Origin: a virus
Length of the DNA: 30,688 nucleotides
Strand: one strand, 5' to 3'
Virus record (IMG/VR): IMGVR_UViG_3300044729_001179
Span: 1 to 30,688 of that record
The position numbers were made by a program, and so were the translations under genes. Within the stretch, counting starts at the first letter, position 1, and each line of letters begins with the position of its first letter. Under the pieces are notes generated by a model, which worked only from the letters and a program-made list of their open reading frames with translations, ran no database searches and was not told the origin of the DNA. Positions 1 to 6,791 of this stretch are shown piece by piece.

Positions 1-118
1 TGGACGGGTGATTGACGAGGCTCGCGGAGTCCGTGAGCTTCTGAACGACGGCCTGATTGAGGATCGCGGCAAGACGGGCGTTGCCCGAGAGCCCACTAAA
101 ATAGACTTCGTTGGCCAT
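1..118 (-). CDS. Major capsid protein, N-terminal fragment (duplicate of right-end gene)
   Basis: This is the first 39 codons of the major capsid gene, cut by the window edge. The complete copy is at 29685-30608. The start codon ATG (118-116) follows an AGGAGG ribosome site nine or so bases upstream on the minus strand. It is not a second gene: on the closed circle it is the same locus. The single mismatch with the right copy is synonymous. Confidence 0.93.
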   Translation of the reverse strand, partial: MANEVYFSGLSGNARLAAILNQAVVQKLTDSASLVNHPS

Positions 119-198
119 TGTGGCCTCCTATGGAGTTCGACGTTGGCCGCGCCTGTCACTGTTTACGGGAGCTTGCCCCGAGCGCGCAGCGGCGTAGC
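1..198. repeat. Terminal direct repeat, left copy (contig closure)
   Basis: These 198 bases recur at 30491-30688. The only difference is A at 71 against G at 30561, which falls in the third position of codon 16 of the capsid gene, where both bases give Leu. The repeat cuts through the capsid gene rather than lying at a packaging locus, so it looks like the overlap left when a circular or permuted genome is assembled. A genuine physical terminal repeat is less likely. Confidence 0.93.
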
Positions 199-229
199 CG
201 CTTCTCAGAAGCTACGCCGACGAGTGACA
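154..229 (-). other. Nested inverted repeat between scaffold and capsid genes
   Basis: In the gap between scaffold stop and capsid start, a perfect 9-bp stem (190-198 with 211-219, loop 12 nt) is nested inside a 7-bp outer stem (154-160 with 223-229). No T-run follows it on the minus strand, so it is not a classic terminator. It may act as an RNA processing site or partial terminator that sets capsid mRNA level. A TTGACA hexamer overlaps the scaffold stop (minus strand, 238-233), but no convincing -10 follows. The right end of the contig stops exactly at the end of the left 9-bp arm. Confidence 0.6.
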
Positions 230-234
230 ATCTG

Positions 235-807
235 TCAAGGCGTCCGCATACTCGCAAAGATGGCCTCTCGGTTCGCCTTGAACTCCGCAGGAGACATCCG
301 CGCGATCGCCTCAGCGCTCCACGCCGCGGCCTCCGGGATCGGCTGCTGAACCGTCGCCGTGGAGGTCCGAGGCATCGGCACGGTGGCGGGCGCCGTCGGA
401 GACGGGAGCGTCGGCGCCTGCTGAGGCGCTGGTGCCGCGTCGGACAGGTACGCGCGGACTGCCTTAGGCAGCCCATCGCGGTTCGCGAGCCACTCCCCGA
501 TAGGCGGGCGTCCATCGGCCGGGAGCTTCCCGTAAGCGTGCTGGACGTAGTCGAGGCCCTCGGCGTCTACGACGCCTGCAGACATGATCTCGCGCTCGAG
601 GCGCAGCGCCTCGCGCTCCGCCTTGCTGGATGCGCGGGCCTCCTCGTACTGCGAGCGCCACTTGTCGGCCTGCTGCGCCTGCGGCTCGAGCTCACCGATC
701 CGGCCCTCGAGTTCCTTCACGCGCGCCACCAGCTGGCGGATGCGCGCAGCTGCGCCGCTATCGTCGCTCGGAGGCTGCGGCGTCGTCGTCCCTTCGTCGT
801 TGTTCAT
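235..807 (-). CDS. Putative capsid scaffolding protein
   Basis: The predicted protein has 190 residues, starting at the ATG at 807 (Met-Asn-Asn-Asp). The reading frame is open further upstream, but this start follows an AGGAGAT-type ribosome site just past the preceding gene. Residues about 20-75 are charged and heptad-like (coiled coil), the middle is Pro/Ala-rich, and the C-terminus is helical with basic residues, as in scaffolding proteins that use a basic tail to contact capsid subunits. It lies directly upstream of the capsid gene, the usual scaffold position. The family is inferred from position, size and composition, since scaffold sequences are poorly conserved. No protease motif was seen in it. 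Confidence 0.72.
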   Translation of the reverse strand: MNNDEGTTTPQPPSDDSGAAARIRQLVARVKELEGRIGELEPQAQQADKWRSQYEEARASSKAEREALRLEREIMSAGVVDAEGLDYVQHAYGKLPADGRPPIGEWLANRDGLPKAVRAYLSDAAPAPQQAPTLPSPTAPATVPMPRTSTATVQQPIPEAAAWSAEAIARMSPAEFKANREAIFASMRTP

Positions 808-1238
808 CCCATCTCCTTCTGTGCTTCGTCCACACGCGCCTGCTGACGCATGATCTTCCGCGCCCAGGTCCGCCCCGCGTCCCCTCCCCAGAGGAGCCAC
901 GCGATGTACCCGGCGCTCGGATACCCAGGGTTTCCACGCTTCGCCGCGGGAGCCTTGAGGTCCACTTCGTGACGCTCGAAGTAGGCCACCATGCGGCGCG
1001 CAGTGTCTACACTAAGCTCCTTGCGGTTGCTCAGGTCTCGAGCTCGCGCAACGCCGACGGCCGTGCCACCGCGGCCATACTCGCGTCGGAGCTCGAGGCC
1101 GCGCCGTGCGGCGGCAGCGACAGTCACGGGCGGCTTCGTGTCCACGTCTCCACGCTCCTCCGCTGCCTTGAACTCGCGGTAAACGTCGGGCTTGTTCACC
1201 TGTAGATAGCGGCGCTGCCGGTCAGTAACGAACGGCAT
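804..1238 (-). CDS. Conserved phage protein between portal and scaffold
   Basis: The protein has 144 residues from the ATG at 1238, which forms a TGATG junction with the portal stop. A GTG one codon earlier is the alternative start. Residues 1-30 carry a PF-x-Q-RR-Y motif like that of small capsid-adjacent phage proteins. The rest (about 50-135) is a basic region with a GRGGTAVGVARARDLSNR stretch, then PSAGYIAWLLWGGDAG. I recognise this type as a recurrent phage protein of unknown function. The basic central part could bind nucleic acid, and the position next to the portal suggests a role in head assembly or packaging. It overlaps the scaffold start by 4 bases, so the two are probably translationally coupled. 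Confidence 0.7.
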   Translation of the reverse strand: MPFVTDRQRRYLQVNKPDVYREFKAAEERGDVDTKPPVTVAAAARRGLELRREYGRGGTAVGVARARDLSNRKELSVDTARRMVAYFERHEVDLKAPAAKRGNPGYPSAGYIAWLLWGGDAGRTWARKIMRQQARVDEAQKEMG

Positions 1239-2935
1239 CACTCAACCTCGCCGGGGAGCTCCTCGGACGCCTCGACGGGTTCGCCGGTCAGGTAGCCGCG
1301 GGCCTCGCGCATCGACTCAAGGACGGCGGACAGCACCTCGCGCTGGTCATCGGTGAGCGTTCCTTCGAGCAGCCCGGCGATAGCCTCCTCAGACGCGCGC
1401 ACCTCGTCCACGGCCTCGTCCATCGCGGCGGCGTGCTCACGCGATACGTCGACTCCGGGCGCCGCCTCCCCGCGGTTCGCTCCTTCTGCCAACGGTGCAG
1501 GCGGCGCCTTTCCGTTCATCTCATCGATCGCCTTGAGTCGGATCACCGCGTCCTGCTCGCTCAGCGACCCGAAATAGCGGAGGGCCTCAACCCGGTCCAT
1601 GAGCCCGGCCGCCATCATCTCCATTACGTGCGTTCGTCGCGCCTGCATCTCCTCCGGGCTTAGAGGGATCTCCCGGTAATGGATGCGGTAGTTCGACTCC
1701 GGGTAGTTCGTCCCGATCGAGCGGTTCAGCAGGATCGCGGACAGCGCGACGAGCTCCTCGTCGGCTCCCTGGAACTGGAGGATGTATTTCCGCTGCGCGG
1801 TGCGCTTGCCCTCGTTGCTTAGGCTGATCGCGTACCCGCTCTTCGCGGACCCGCTCACGCGCTGGAGCTCAGACGGAGACAGGCCCGCGTCAGTTGCGAG
1901 GCGATGAGCGATGGCAGCGATCGTGCTCTCGATCTTCTCTACGTCCGCGCCCGCCTGGAACTGCGACACCATCGGCTGCGTCGTCTCGGCCACCGGATCG
2001 AACATGAGGATCGTAGTCGGGTCGGTGATGACCTCGGCGCGAGACGCGCGCGTGTTCCCGTCCACCTGCTCCATCCCGGCGACTCTCACGCCGACGGCGT
2101 AGCGCTGCGGATAGCTCGCATCTCGGAGACAGTGCCCGAGGTACGAGTAGTAAACGCTCAGGTTCAGAGCGCCCTCGTAGAGCTCGATCCCGTAGTACGG
2201 ATCGAACAGGCGATCGCCGTAAAGCGCCGCATGGTAGAGGACAACCGGGAGGACCGGCGTGCCGTCCGACTTCCGGTACGGGTACGCATCGCCCGAGAAC
2301 GACGCCCCGAGCACCTGGACGGTAATGTCCTCCCCGAACGTGGCGCCGTCCCCAGCGAGGTGCACGCGGTACGAGGGAGCGTCCTGGTCTCGGATATCGA
2401 ACGCATCCCACGTCCACCGCTGCGTCCCGTTGATGGTCCGCGGACGAAGCTCTGCGAACGACAGCGGCACCGTCGGCCGCGCCGGGTCGGCCTCCGCGAT
2501 CGTCATGTCGGGAGACACCGGCCGATACGAGATGCGGCCGTTCTCCACGTCTACGCGCATCCACATTTCGCGAAGCGCGATCGTCATCGACTGAAAACGG
2601 CTCATCTGCGACCAGAGCCCAGACCGCGCGATCTCTCCGTCCGAACTGATCAGCGGCTCAGCCGCGGCGGCCTCCGTGTTGTGTCGGATGTCCGGCGCCG
2701 CGTCGTACAGCGTCGATAGCTCCGTGGCCACAACGCGGAACGGGTTGCTCGATAGATCGGGCAGGCCCCACGCGGCACGTCGCACGGTGCCCAGCTGCGC
2801 CTGTAGCCGCGCCTCAAGCAGCGCAGCCCACCGGCCCTCCATCAGCGCGCGCCGATGGCGTGTGTGCTCCCATCGCCGGGCCTCCTCCGGGTTCGAAGGC
2901 GCGGGCGGCATCGGCAACGTCTGATGAGCGTACAT
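1238..2935 (-). CDS. Portal protein
   Basis: At 565 residues this has the usual length for a siphovirus portal, the dodecameric ring at the capsid vertex through which DNA passes. It lies immediately after the large terminase. Its central part has the mixed beta/alpha pattern of portal proteins (regions around PYYGIELYEGALN and KSGYAISLSNEGKR, followed by long helices), and the last 100 residues are acidic and Ala/Glu-rich, a common variable tail. The start at 2935 is supported by a strong AGGAGG-type site, eight bases after the terminase stop. The call rests on position and overall pattern; no single catalytic motif exists for this family. Confidence 0.85.
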   Translation of the reverse strand: MYAHQTLPMPPAPSNPEEARRWEHTRHRRALMEGRWAALLEARLQAQLGTVRRAAWGLPDLSSNPFRVVATELSTLYDAAPDIRHNTEAAAAEPLISSDGEIARSGLWSQMSRFQSMTIALREMWMRVDVENGRISYRPVSPDMTIAEADPARPTVPLSFAELRPRTINGTQRWTWDAFDIRDQDAPSYRVHLAGDGATFGEDITVQVLGASFSGDAYPYRKSDGTPVLPVVLYHAALYGDRLFDPYYGIELYEGALNLSVYYSYLGHCLRDASYPQRYAVGVRVAGMEQVDGNTRASRAEVITDPTTILMFDPVAETTQPMVSQFQAGADVEKIESTIAAIAHRLATDAGLSPSELQRVSGSAKSGYAISLSNEGKRTAQRKYILQFQGADEELVALSAILLNRSIGTNYPESNYRIHYREIPLSPEEMQARRTHVMEMMAAGLMDRVEALRYFGSLSEQDAVIRLKAIDEMNGKAPPAPLAEGANRGEAAPGVDVSREHAAAMDEAVDEVRASEEAIAGLLEGTLTDDQREVLSAVLESMREARGYLTGEPVEASEELPGEVE

Positions 2936-2943
2936 GCGCCCTC

Positions 2944-4329
2944 CTATCCGATACGGACCAGTTGCGGCGCGTAAAGGCGCCGGGTCACCAGTTCGAGAGT
3001 GTACCGCAGGGCGTCGATGGAATGCTTGTGCTTGGAGTTCTCTCGGCCATCGAAGCGCGACAGGTCATCGATCAAGCGCTGACACCGCGGGTTCACGGTG
3101 AAGTTCCCGCGAAGCATCTCGCTCTGGAGCAGGCGGTACCCGGCGTATACGCTCCCCCGCGGCTTGTACGCCGTGTGGATGCGCGCGGGCCAGCTGCCAA
3201 CGGGGAGACGTAGATCGCGTTCGATGGCCTGTACCAGCATCGCGTTCGACTTCAGCGCGCCGCCACGTCGAGAGATGGCGGCACGGTCACCTACCCAGCG
3301 GTCCACGTCCTCCCAGCGCAGGCCGCAGCGCTTGAGCATGTCGAGGATCGCCTTGGCGTCCTGCTCTGGCGTCGTCATGCCGTCGCTCTGCACCTGGTCA
3401 AGCACCATGATCCGATGGTGCCCATCCTCCGTTGCCTGCATCGCCGTCAGGATCGCCACCTGGGCGCCAGACTCGCGACCGTGATCAATGCCGACGCCGA
3501 CGAGCCAGTTACCCTCCGGCGCCTCGTCCTTGACGTGAATCTTAGGGTCGAACGCGGCAAAGACGCGACCTTCAACAAACGTCGTCGTCCACTCACCGAA
3601 CAGGCGTTGACCTCGCTCCGACTCGAGGATGCCCTGCGAGAGCTCGTCGATCTGCGCCTGCGTCAGCATCGGACGCCCGCCGATCGGCGTCGTGTTCTCG
3701 ATGGTCAGCGGCGCGCAGATGTCGCGGACGCGCTTGTCCTCCACCATCTTCTTCAACCATTCCAGCGGCTTCCCGATGGGCGTCATCGTAAGCGAGATCG
3801 TGCCATGGTTCCGGAACACGCGCGGGACGAGCTCGTTCCACACGTCCTCCGGGGGCGGCTCGTCGATCATGATGTGGTGGAGCGTCGAACCGGCGAGGCT
3901 CAACGCCCCCTGTTCCACACTCCGGAACTTTAGGATGCTGCCGTTTACGAACCGGACCATCGCCTGACGGCCGCGGAAGCCCTTGCCCGCCACGAACTCC
4001 GTGTCAGGAAGGATCGAGTCCTTCGGCAAAAGGCGCCAGCACTTTTCCTGGATGGCGATCCCCTGCTGAGTCGTGACCGTGATCACGTGCGCCTCGATCG
4101 GGGCCGGGCGGCAATACTGGTAGGGATGAGCGCCGAGGCATCTGAACACGGTGTCCGCCATCCCCACCCATGTCTTTCCTACCTGGTTCGCGCCTCGGTA
4201 GAGACGTATGCGATCCGTGGCCTTGAGGAACTCCAGCTGCGGAGGCGTCGGCCTGAAGTAGGACAGCGGGTCCGTGTCGCTGCGGCGCGTCAGCGTGTGC
4301 GCCGCAGACGCGAGAGCGGACAGGCTCAC
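2944..4329 (-). CDS. terL: Terminase large subunit (packaging ATPase/nuclease)
   Basis: The protein has 461 residues and drives DNA into the prohead by ATP hydrolysis and cuts the concatemer. The Walker A loop GANQVGKT is at residues 46-53. A Walker B strand IMIDEP ending in the catalytic Glu is at 153-158, and a coupling-type segment TMTP follows near 181. The C-terminal RNase H-fold nuclease shows the first acidic site at IDHG (281-284) and a late SIDALRY motif near residue 440. Length and motif spacing are normal. The start overlaps the upstream XF1762-like gene by four bases, giving translational coupling. The sequence alone does not reveal whether packaging is cos, pac or other. Confidence 0.95.
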   Translation of the reverse strand: MSLSALASAAHTLTRRSDTDPLSYFRPTPPQLEFLKATDRIRLYRGANQVGKTWVGMADTVFRCLGAHPYQYCRPAPIEAHVITVTTQQGIAIQEKCWRLLPKDSILPDTEFVAGKGFRGRQAMVRFVNGSILKFRSVEQGALSLAGSTLHHIMIDEPPPEDVWNELVPRVFRNHGTISLTMTPIGKPLEWLKKMVEDKRVRDICAPLTIENTTPIGGRPMLTQAQIDELSQGILESERGQRLFGEWTTTFVEGRVFAAFDPKIHVKDEAPEGNWLVGVGIDHGRESGAQVAILTAMQATEDGHHRIMVLDQVQSDGMTTPEQDAKAILDMLKRCGLRWEDVDRWVGDRAAISRRGGALKSNAMLVQAIERDLRLPVGSWPARIHTAYKPRGSVYAGYRLLQSEMLRGNFTVNPRCQRLIDDLSRFDGRENSKHKHSIDALRYTLELVTRRLYAPQLVRIG

Positions 4330-4769
4330 TTGAGCACCTTACGCCAACGTGACTTTGCGGTCATCGGCTGATCCGTCCTGCGTCCATCTCGAGAGTTCCA
4401 ACCTTCCCCGTTCTTCCTGACGACACCATCGCACGACCAACCAGCGGCACGGAGGGTCACGCCCGGCTCGTCCTCGAGGATGTAAGTCTGGATATACGCA
4501 AAGCCCATCGCCTTTGCTGCCTGCGCTGCGCGAGAGTACAGGAAGGAACAGGCATTTTTCGTTCCGTTGGTGACTAAGCGCGTCACCTCCGCAACCTCGT
4601 ACTGAGAGACAGCACGGGCAACTGGGCGCCCGACGATCACCGCGCCCACCAGCGTTCCGTCATGCTCGGCGCCGATGCTGAAACGATGCCCCCTCACCGG
4701 CTTGTGATGTCGGTGGAGCTCCGCTACTACCTCGTTGGCCTGTGCCAACGTCAGCGGCACAGCACGCAT
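4326..4769 (-). CDS. XF1762-family, GNAT-like protein
   Basis: The protein has 147 residues and closely matches the pattern I know for XF1762-family phage proteins: an early HRHHKPVRGHRFSIG segment, then a strand with VGAVIVGRPVAR, then EVTRLVTNGTKNACSFLY, and later LRAAGW. These are GNAT-fold (acetyltransferase-like) proteins. The LV-x-NGT-x-NACS region stands where acetyl-CoA binding is expected, but a canonical Q/R-x-x-G-x-G/A loop is not obvious. The substrate is unknown. The family is frequent beside phage terminases. Resemblance of the fold to the Mu Mom DNA-modifying enzyme raises the possibility of base modification, which is inference. The gene sits between small and large terminase, joined to both by 1- and 4-base overlaps. 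Confidence 0.78.
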   Translation of the reverse strand: MRAVPLTLAQANEVVAELHRHHKPVRGHRFSIGAEHDGTLVGAVIVGRPVARAVSQYEVAEVTRLVTNGTKNACSFLYSRAAQAAKAMGFAYIQTYILEDEPGVTLRAAGWSCDGVVRKNGEGWNSRDGRRTDQPMTAKSRWRKVLK

Positions 4770-5143
4770 TACGCATTACCCGCGAGGCGCACTACCTTCC
4801 CCGTGCGCCGCATCTCGATCGCGTCCTCGAGGCGCTCGAGGTGCTGCGGCGGGAGGTTCGCCACGGCGGACACGATGATGCCAAGCAGTTGCTCGTCGCT
4901 CATCCCGTCGTCGGGGCTCGCGGCCTTCGCGATCTCTGCGTCGAGCTCGCGCCGACACTCCATGGCCTTTGCCGCGCCGGAAAACATCGCTTGCCACGAC
5001 CCGGCCTTGTTCGCGTCAATGACGGCCTGCTCCAGCTGAAGCAGCTTCGCCCGGAGGTACTCGGTGTACGTGGCCTTAGTCGCTTCGTCCGGCGTCATCG
5101 CAACGACGGGGTGCTTCTTCGGGGGCTTGCCTCGGATGGCCAT
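4769..5143 (-). CDS. Putative terminase small subunit
   Basis: The protein has 124 residues, basic at the N-terminus (RGKPPKKH), then mostly helical with a coiled segment of Leu, Glu and Arg (about 28-70) and a second helical block ending in MRR. It starts the packaging cluster, two genes upstream of the large terminase, after a 388-bp non-coding region. That is where a small terminase, which recognises the packaging site, normally lies. The helical GSWQAMFSGAAKAMECRREL stretch resembles small proteins annotated this way in other phages. No clear helix-turn-helix was identified, so the function depends mainly on position. The start has a good AGGAGCGACATC leader. Confidence 0.55.
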   Translation of the reverse strand: MAIRGKPPKKHPVVAMTPDEATKATYTEYLRAKLLQLEQAVIDANKAGSWQAMFSGAAKAMECRRELDAEIAKAASPDDGMSDEQLLGIIVSAVANLPPQHLERLEDAIEMRRTGKVVRLAGNA

Positions 5144-5531
5144 GATGTCGCTCCTGGTTGACGTTTATCCGGGTTGATGGCGGCTGTTCAATACTTCGGG
5201 TGCGGGTAAAAGGTCGAGGAACGCAAGCGGTCGGGGGGGGTCCCCTCGGTATACACGCCTTTTCGACCCGAAAAGGCCCGAAATGGCCCCGTTTCGAGAG
5301 GTCCGCGCCCCTGCTCGCGGGGACCGCGCGCGGTCATTCGTGCCCGAACTGCTACGCCTCGACTCATCGACATCCTCCCCTTCGCCTGCCACACCTGCCA
5401 CACCTGCCACACAAAAAACACGTCCCAGACTTTCTATATACTTTTTCTTTCTCTTAGATTAAGTCAACAAGAAGGTATGGCAGGTATGGCAATGGCAGGT
5501 TTAAAGCACCTTTGCCACACCTTGCCATACC
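5144..5531. other. 388-bp non-coding region with origin-like and packaging-site-like elements
   Basis: No convincing gene lies here. The part next to the small terminase (5144-5380) is GC-rich and contains an unbroken run of eight G (5233-5240) followed by TCCCC, and a 6-bp inverted repeat TTTTCG/CGAAAA (5260-5274). The other part (5385-5531) holds iteron-like 9-mers flanking an AT-rich stretch. Short open frames that span the 9-mers give Trp-Gln-Val repeats and are artefacts of the repeats. The region lies between the helicase and terminase genes and probably carries both a replication origin and signals for packaging and late transcription. Confidence 0.7.
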
Positions 5532-5556
5532 TCAACGAGGTGTGGCAGGTATGGCA
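5387..5556. repeat. Iteron cluster flanking AT-rich DNA: candidate replication origin
   Basis: The 9-mer TGCCAYACC occurs nine times. On the plus strand it starts at 5387, 5396, 5405 (last base differs), 5513 and 5523. As its complement GGTRTGGCA it occupies 5474-5482, 5483-5491, 5539-5547 and 5548-5556. Copies lie on both sides of 5412-5473, which is about 30% GC in an otherwise GC-rich genome. The 30 bases 5431-5460 are only about 20% GC and include TATATA. This is the classic layout of an iteron origin, with initiator sites beside a DNA-unwinding element. The final copies run into the end of the helicase gene and form a 10-bp hairpin around its stop codon. The initiator protein is not known. 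Confidence 0.72.
5435..5467 (-). promoter_or_regulatory. Possible promoter for the packaging/structural operon
   Basis: On the minus strand, TTGACT (5467-5462) resembles a -35 element and TATATA (5440-5435) a -10 element, pointing toward the small terminase. The 21-base spacer is too long for a typical sigma-70 promoter, so this is only a candidate. The AT-richness may instead serve strand opening at the origin. Confidence 0.25.
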
Positions 5557-6791
5557 GCGGACCAGAGCACAACGCGGCTTCCGTCAGGCTTCGTCACGCG
5601 GCGCTTCGTCCACCCGGCAGCGCGTAGGATGTTCCCAAGGCGCATGTCATCGGCGCGGCTGGCGTTGATCCTCTCGTTTCCAAGAGCACCGGTCCAGCAC
5701 TCGGAAAGGGTAATGCTCCCCATCTGAGTCCTGAGCCAGTTCACGACGGGCGCTTCCCATGAGTCCGTCGGGGCGTAGTGCTCGGCCTGCTCGGCGCGCA
5801 TCGCGTCCACCTCGGCGTCGAGGTGCCACGCCTCCCCCTGCGACCATGCGTGCACGGCTTCGGCCCATAGCTGCTCGCGGTCCAGCTGGAGGCGCTCGGT
5901 GTCGCACTGTCCTACCTCCACGACCCAGAACCGACGCGAGCCCGTCGCGTCCACCAGGAATTCCGCGTCATTCGTCGTGCCAGCGAACACAGTAGTCCGT
6001 GGAACATCGACGCAGTTACGGCCGTAAGCCGGGCGGTAGGAGTCCACCTGCGACGAGACGAAAGCCTTAAGGGCGCGGGCGTCCGCCTTCCTCATCGCGT
6101 CGAGCTCCCCGAGTTCGTAGATCCATGCGCCCTCGAGCGCAGAGAAGCGATCCTTACTCCCGAGGTCAATGTCGGAGTCCTTGAACCATTGACCGCCCAT
6201 GACCTTTACCGTCGTGCTCTTCCCGCATCCCTGCGTGCCCTTGAGGATCAACACGGTGTCCGCCTTGCATCCTGGCGTCATCGCTCGAGCCACGCACTGG
6301 ATGAGCCACGCACGCCCGACGGCGCGACTGAGGCGCGATTCATCCGCGGCGCAGTACTCCGATAGCCATCGCCCGATCCGCTCAACACCGTCCCATTCGA
6401 TCTCGTTGAGCCAGTACCGGACGGGATGATGGCGGCGCTTCGACGCGGCCCAGCTGATCGCCTCATGCACCGCGGTAGTCGTCGGCACGATGCCATACGT
6501 CCTTGCGAGCCGGTGCACGATGTCGGCCTCCGCTGCGTCTGTCACGGGTACGTCATCGAACGTCACGCGCTGCCTGAGCTCGCAGAACTCAAGGCGCCCG
6601 CGCCACACGGGATCGTGCTCAAGAATGGTCTGCACGTTGGCGAGGTGCGACTTCGGCTTACCATCCCGGATGACGTGCCCTGTCTGCTTGTCCCTCAGCG
6701 GGTCCGCCTTATCCAGAAGCGCCATCGTCCCGAGGTGCGGTCCTGGCTCGAGGTGCACGCCAAGCAGGTTGGCGATCTTGTCATCATCCAT
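5532..6791 (-). CDS. VapE/VirE-like superfamily 3 replicative helicase
   Basis: The protein has 419 residues. A Walker A loop GTQGCGKST is at 185-193, a Walker B strand WIYELGELD at 223-231, and a sensor-type segment FAGTTND with a following GSRRFW arginine pair at about 269-289. These and the HHPVRYWLNEIEWDGVERI lead-in (121-139) are the hallmarks of the VirE/VapE family, P4-alpha-like ATPases that unwind DNA at phage and plasmid origins. The C-terminal 70 residues look like a winged-helix DNA-binding domain. It follows the primase-polymerase with an 8-base overlap and a GGAGG ribosome site inside that gene. Its own 3' end lies in the iteron cluster, which supports a direct role at this origin. 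Confidence 0.9.
   Translation of the reverse strand: MDDDKIANLLGVHLEPGPHLGTMALLDKADPLRDKQTGHVIRDGKPKSHLANVQTILEHDPVWRGRLEFCELRQRVTFDDVPVTDAAEADIVHRLARTYGIVPTTTAVHEAISWAASKRRHHPVRYWLNEIEWDGVERIGRWLSEYCAADESRLSRAVGRAWLIQCVARAMTPGCKADTVLILKGTQGCGKSTTVKVMGGQWFKDSDIDLGSKDRFSALEGAWIYELGELDAMRKADARALKAFVSSQVDSYRPAYGRNCVDVPRTTVFAGTTNDAEFLVDATGSRRFWVVEVGQCDTERLQLDREQLWAEAVHAWSQGEAWHLDAEVDAMRAEQAEHYAPTDSWEAPVVNWLRTQMGSITLSECWTGALGNERINASRADDMRLGNILRAAGWTKRRVTKPDGSRVVLWSAAIPATPR

Noticed and set aside
1-198. True short terminal repeat of the virion DNA
   Set aside because: The repeat lies in the capsid gene and scaffold-capsid gap, far from the terminase genes, and has one mismatch between copies. An assembly overlap of a circular or permuted genome is simpler.
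5165-5457. Short open frames in the origin region (Trp-Gln-Val repeats on the minus strand, Leu-Pro-His repeats on the plus strand)
   Set aside because: The repeats come from translating tandem 9-mers. No ribosome site, no coupling to neighbours, and the region has the AT-rich and iteron make-up of non-coding DNA.
5385-5556. CRISPR array
   Set aside because: Units are 9 bp, some directly adjacent and in both orientations. There are no spacers of regular length and no cas genes.
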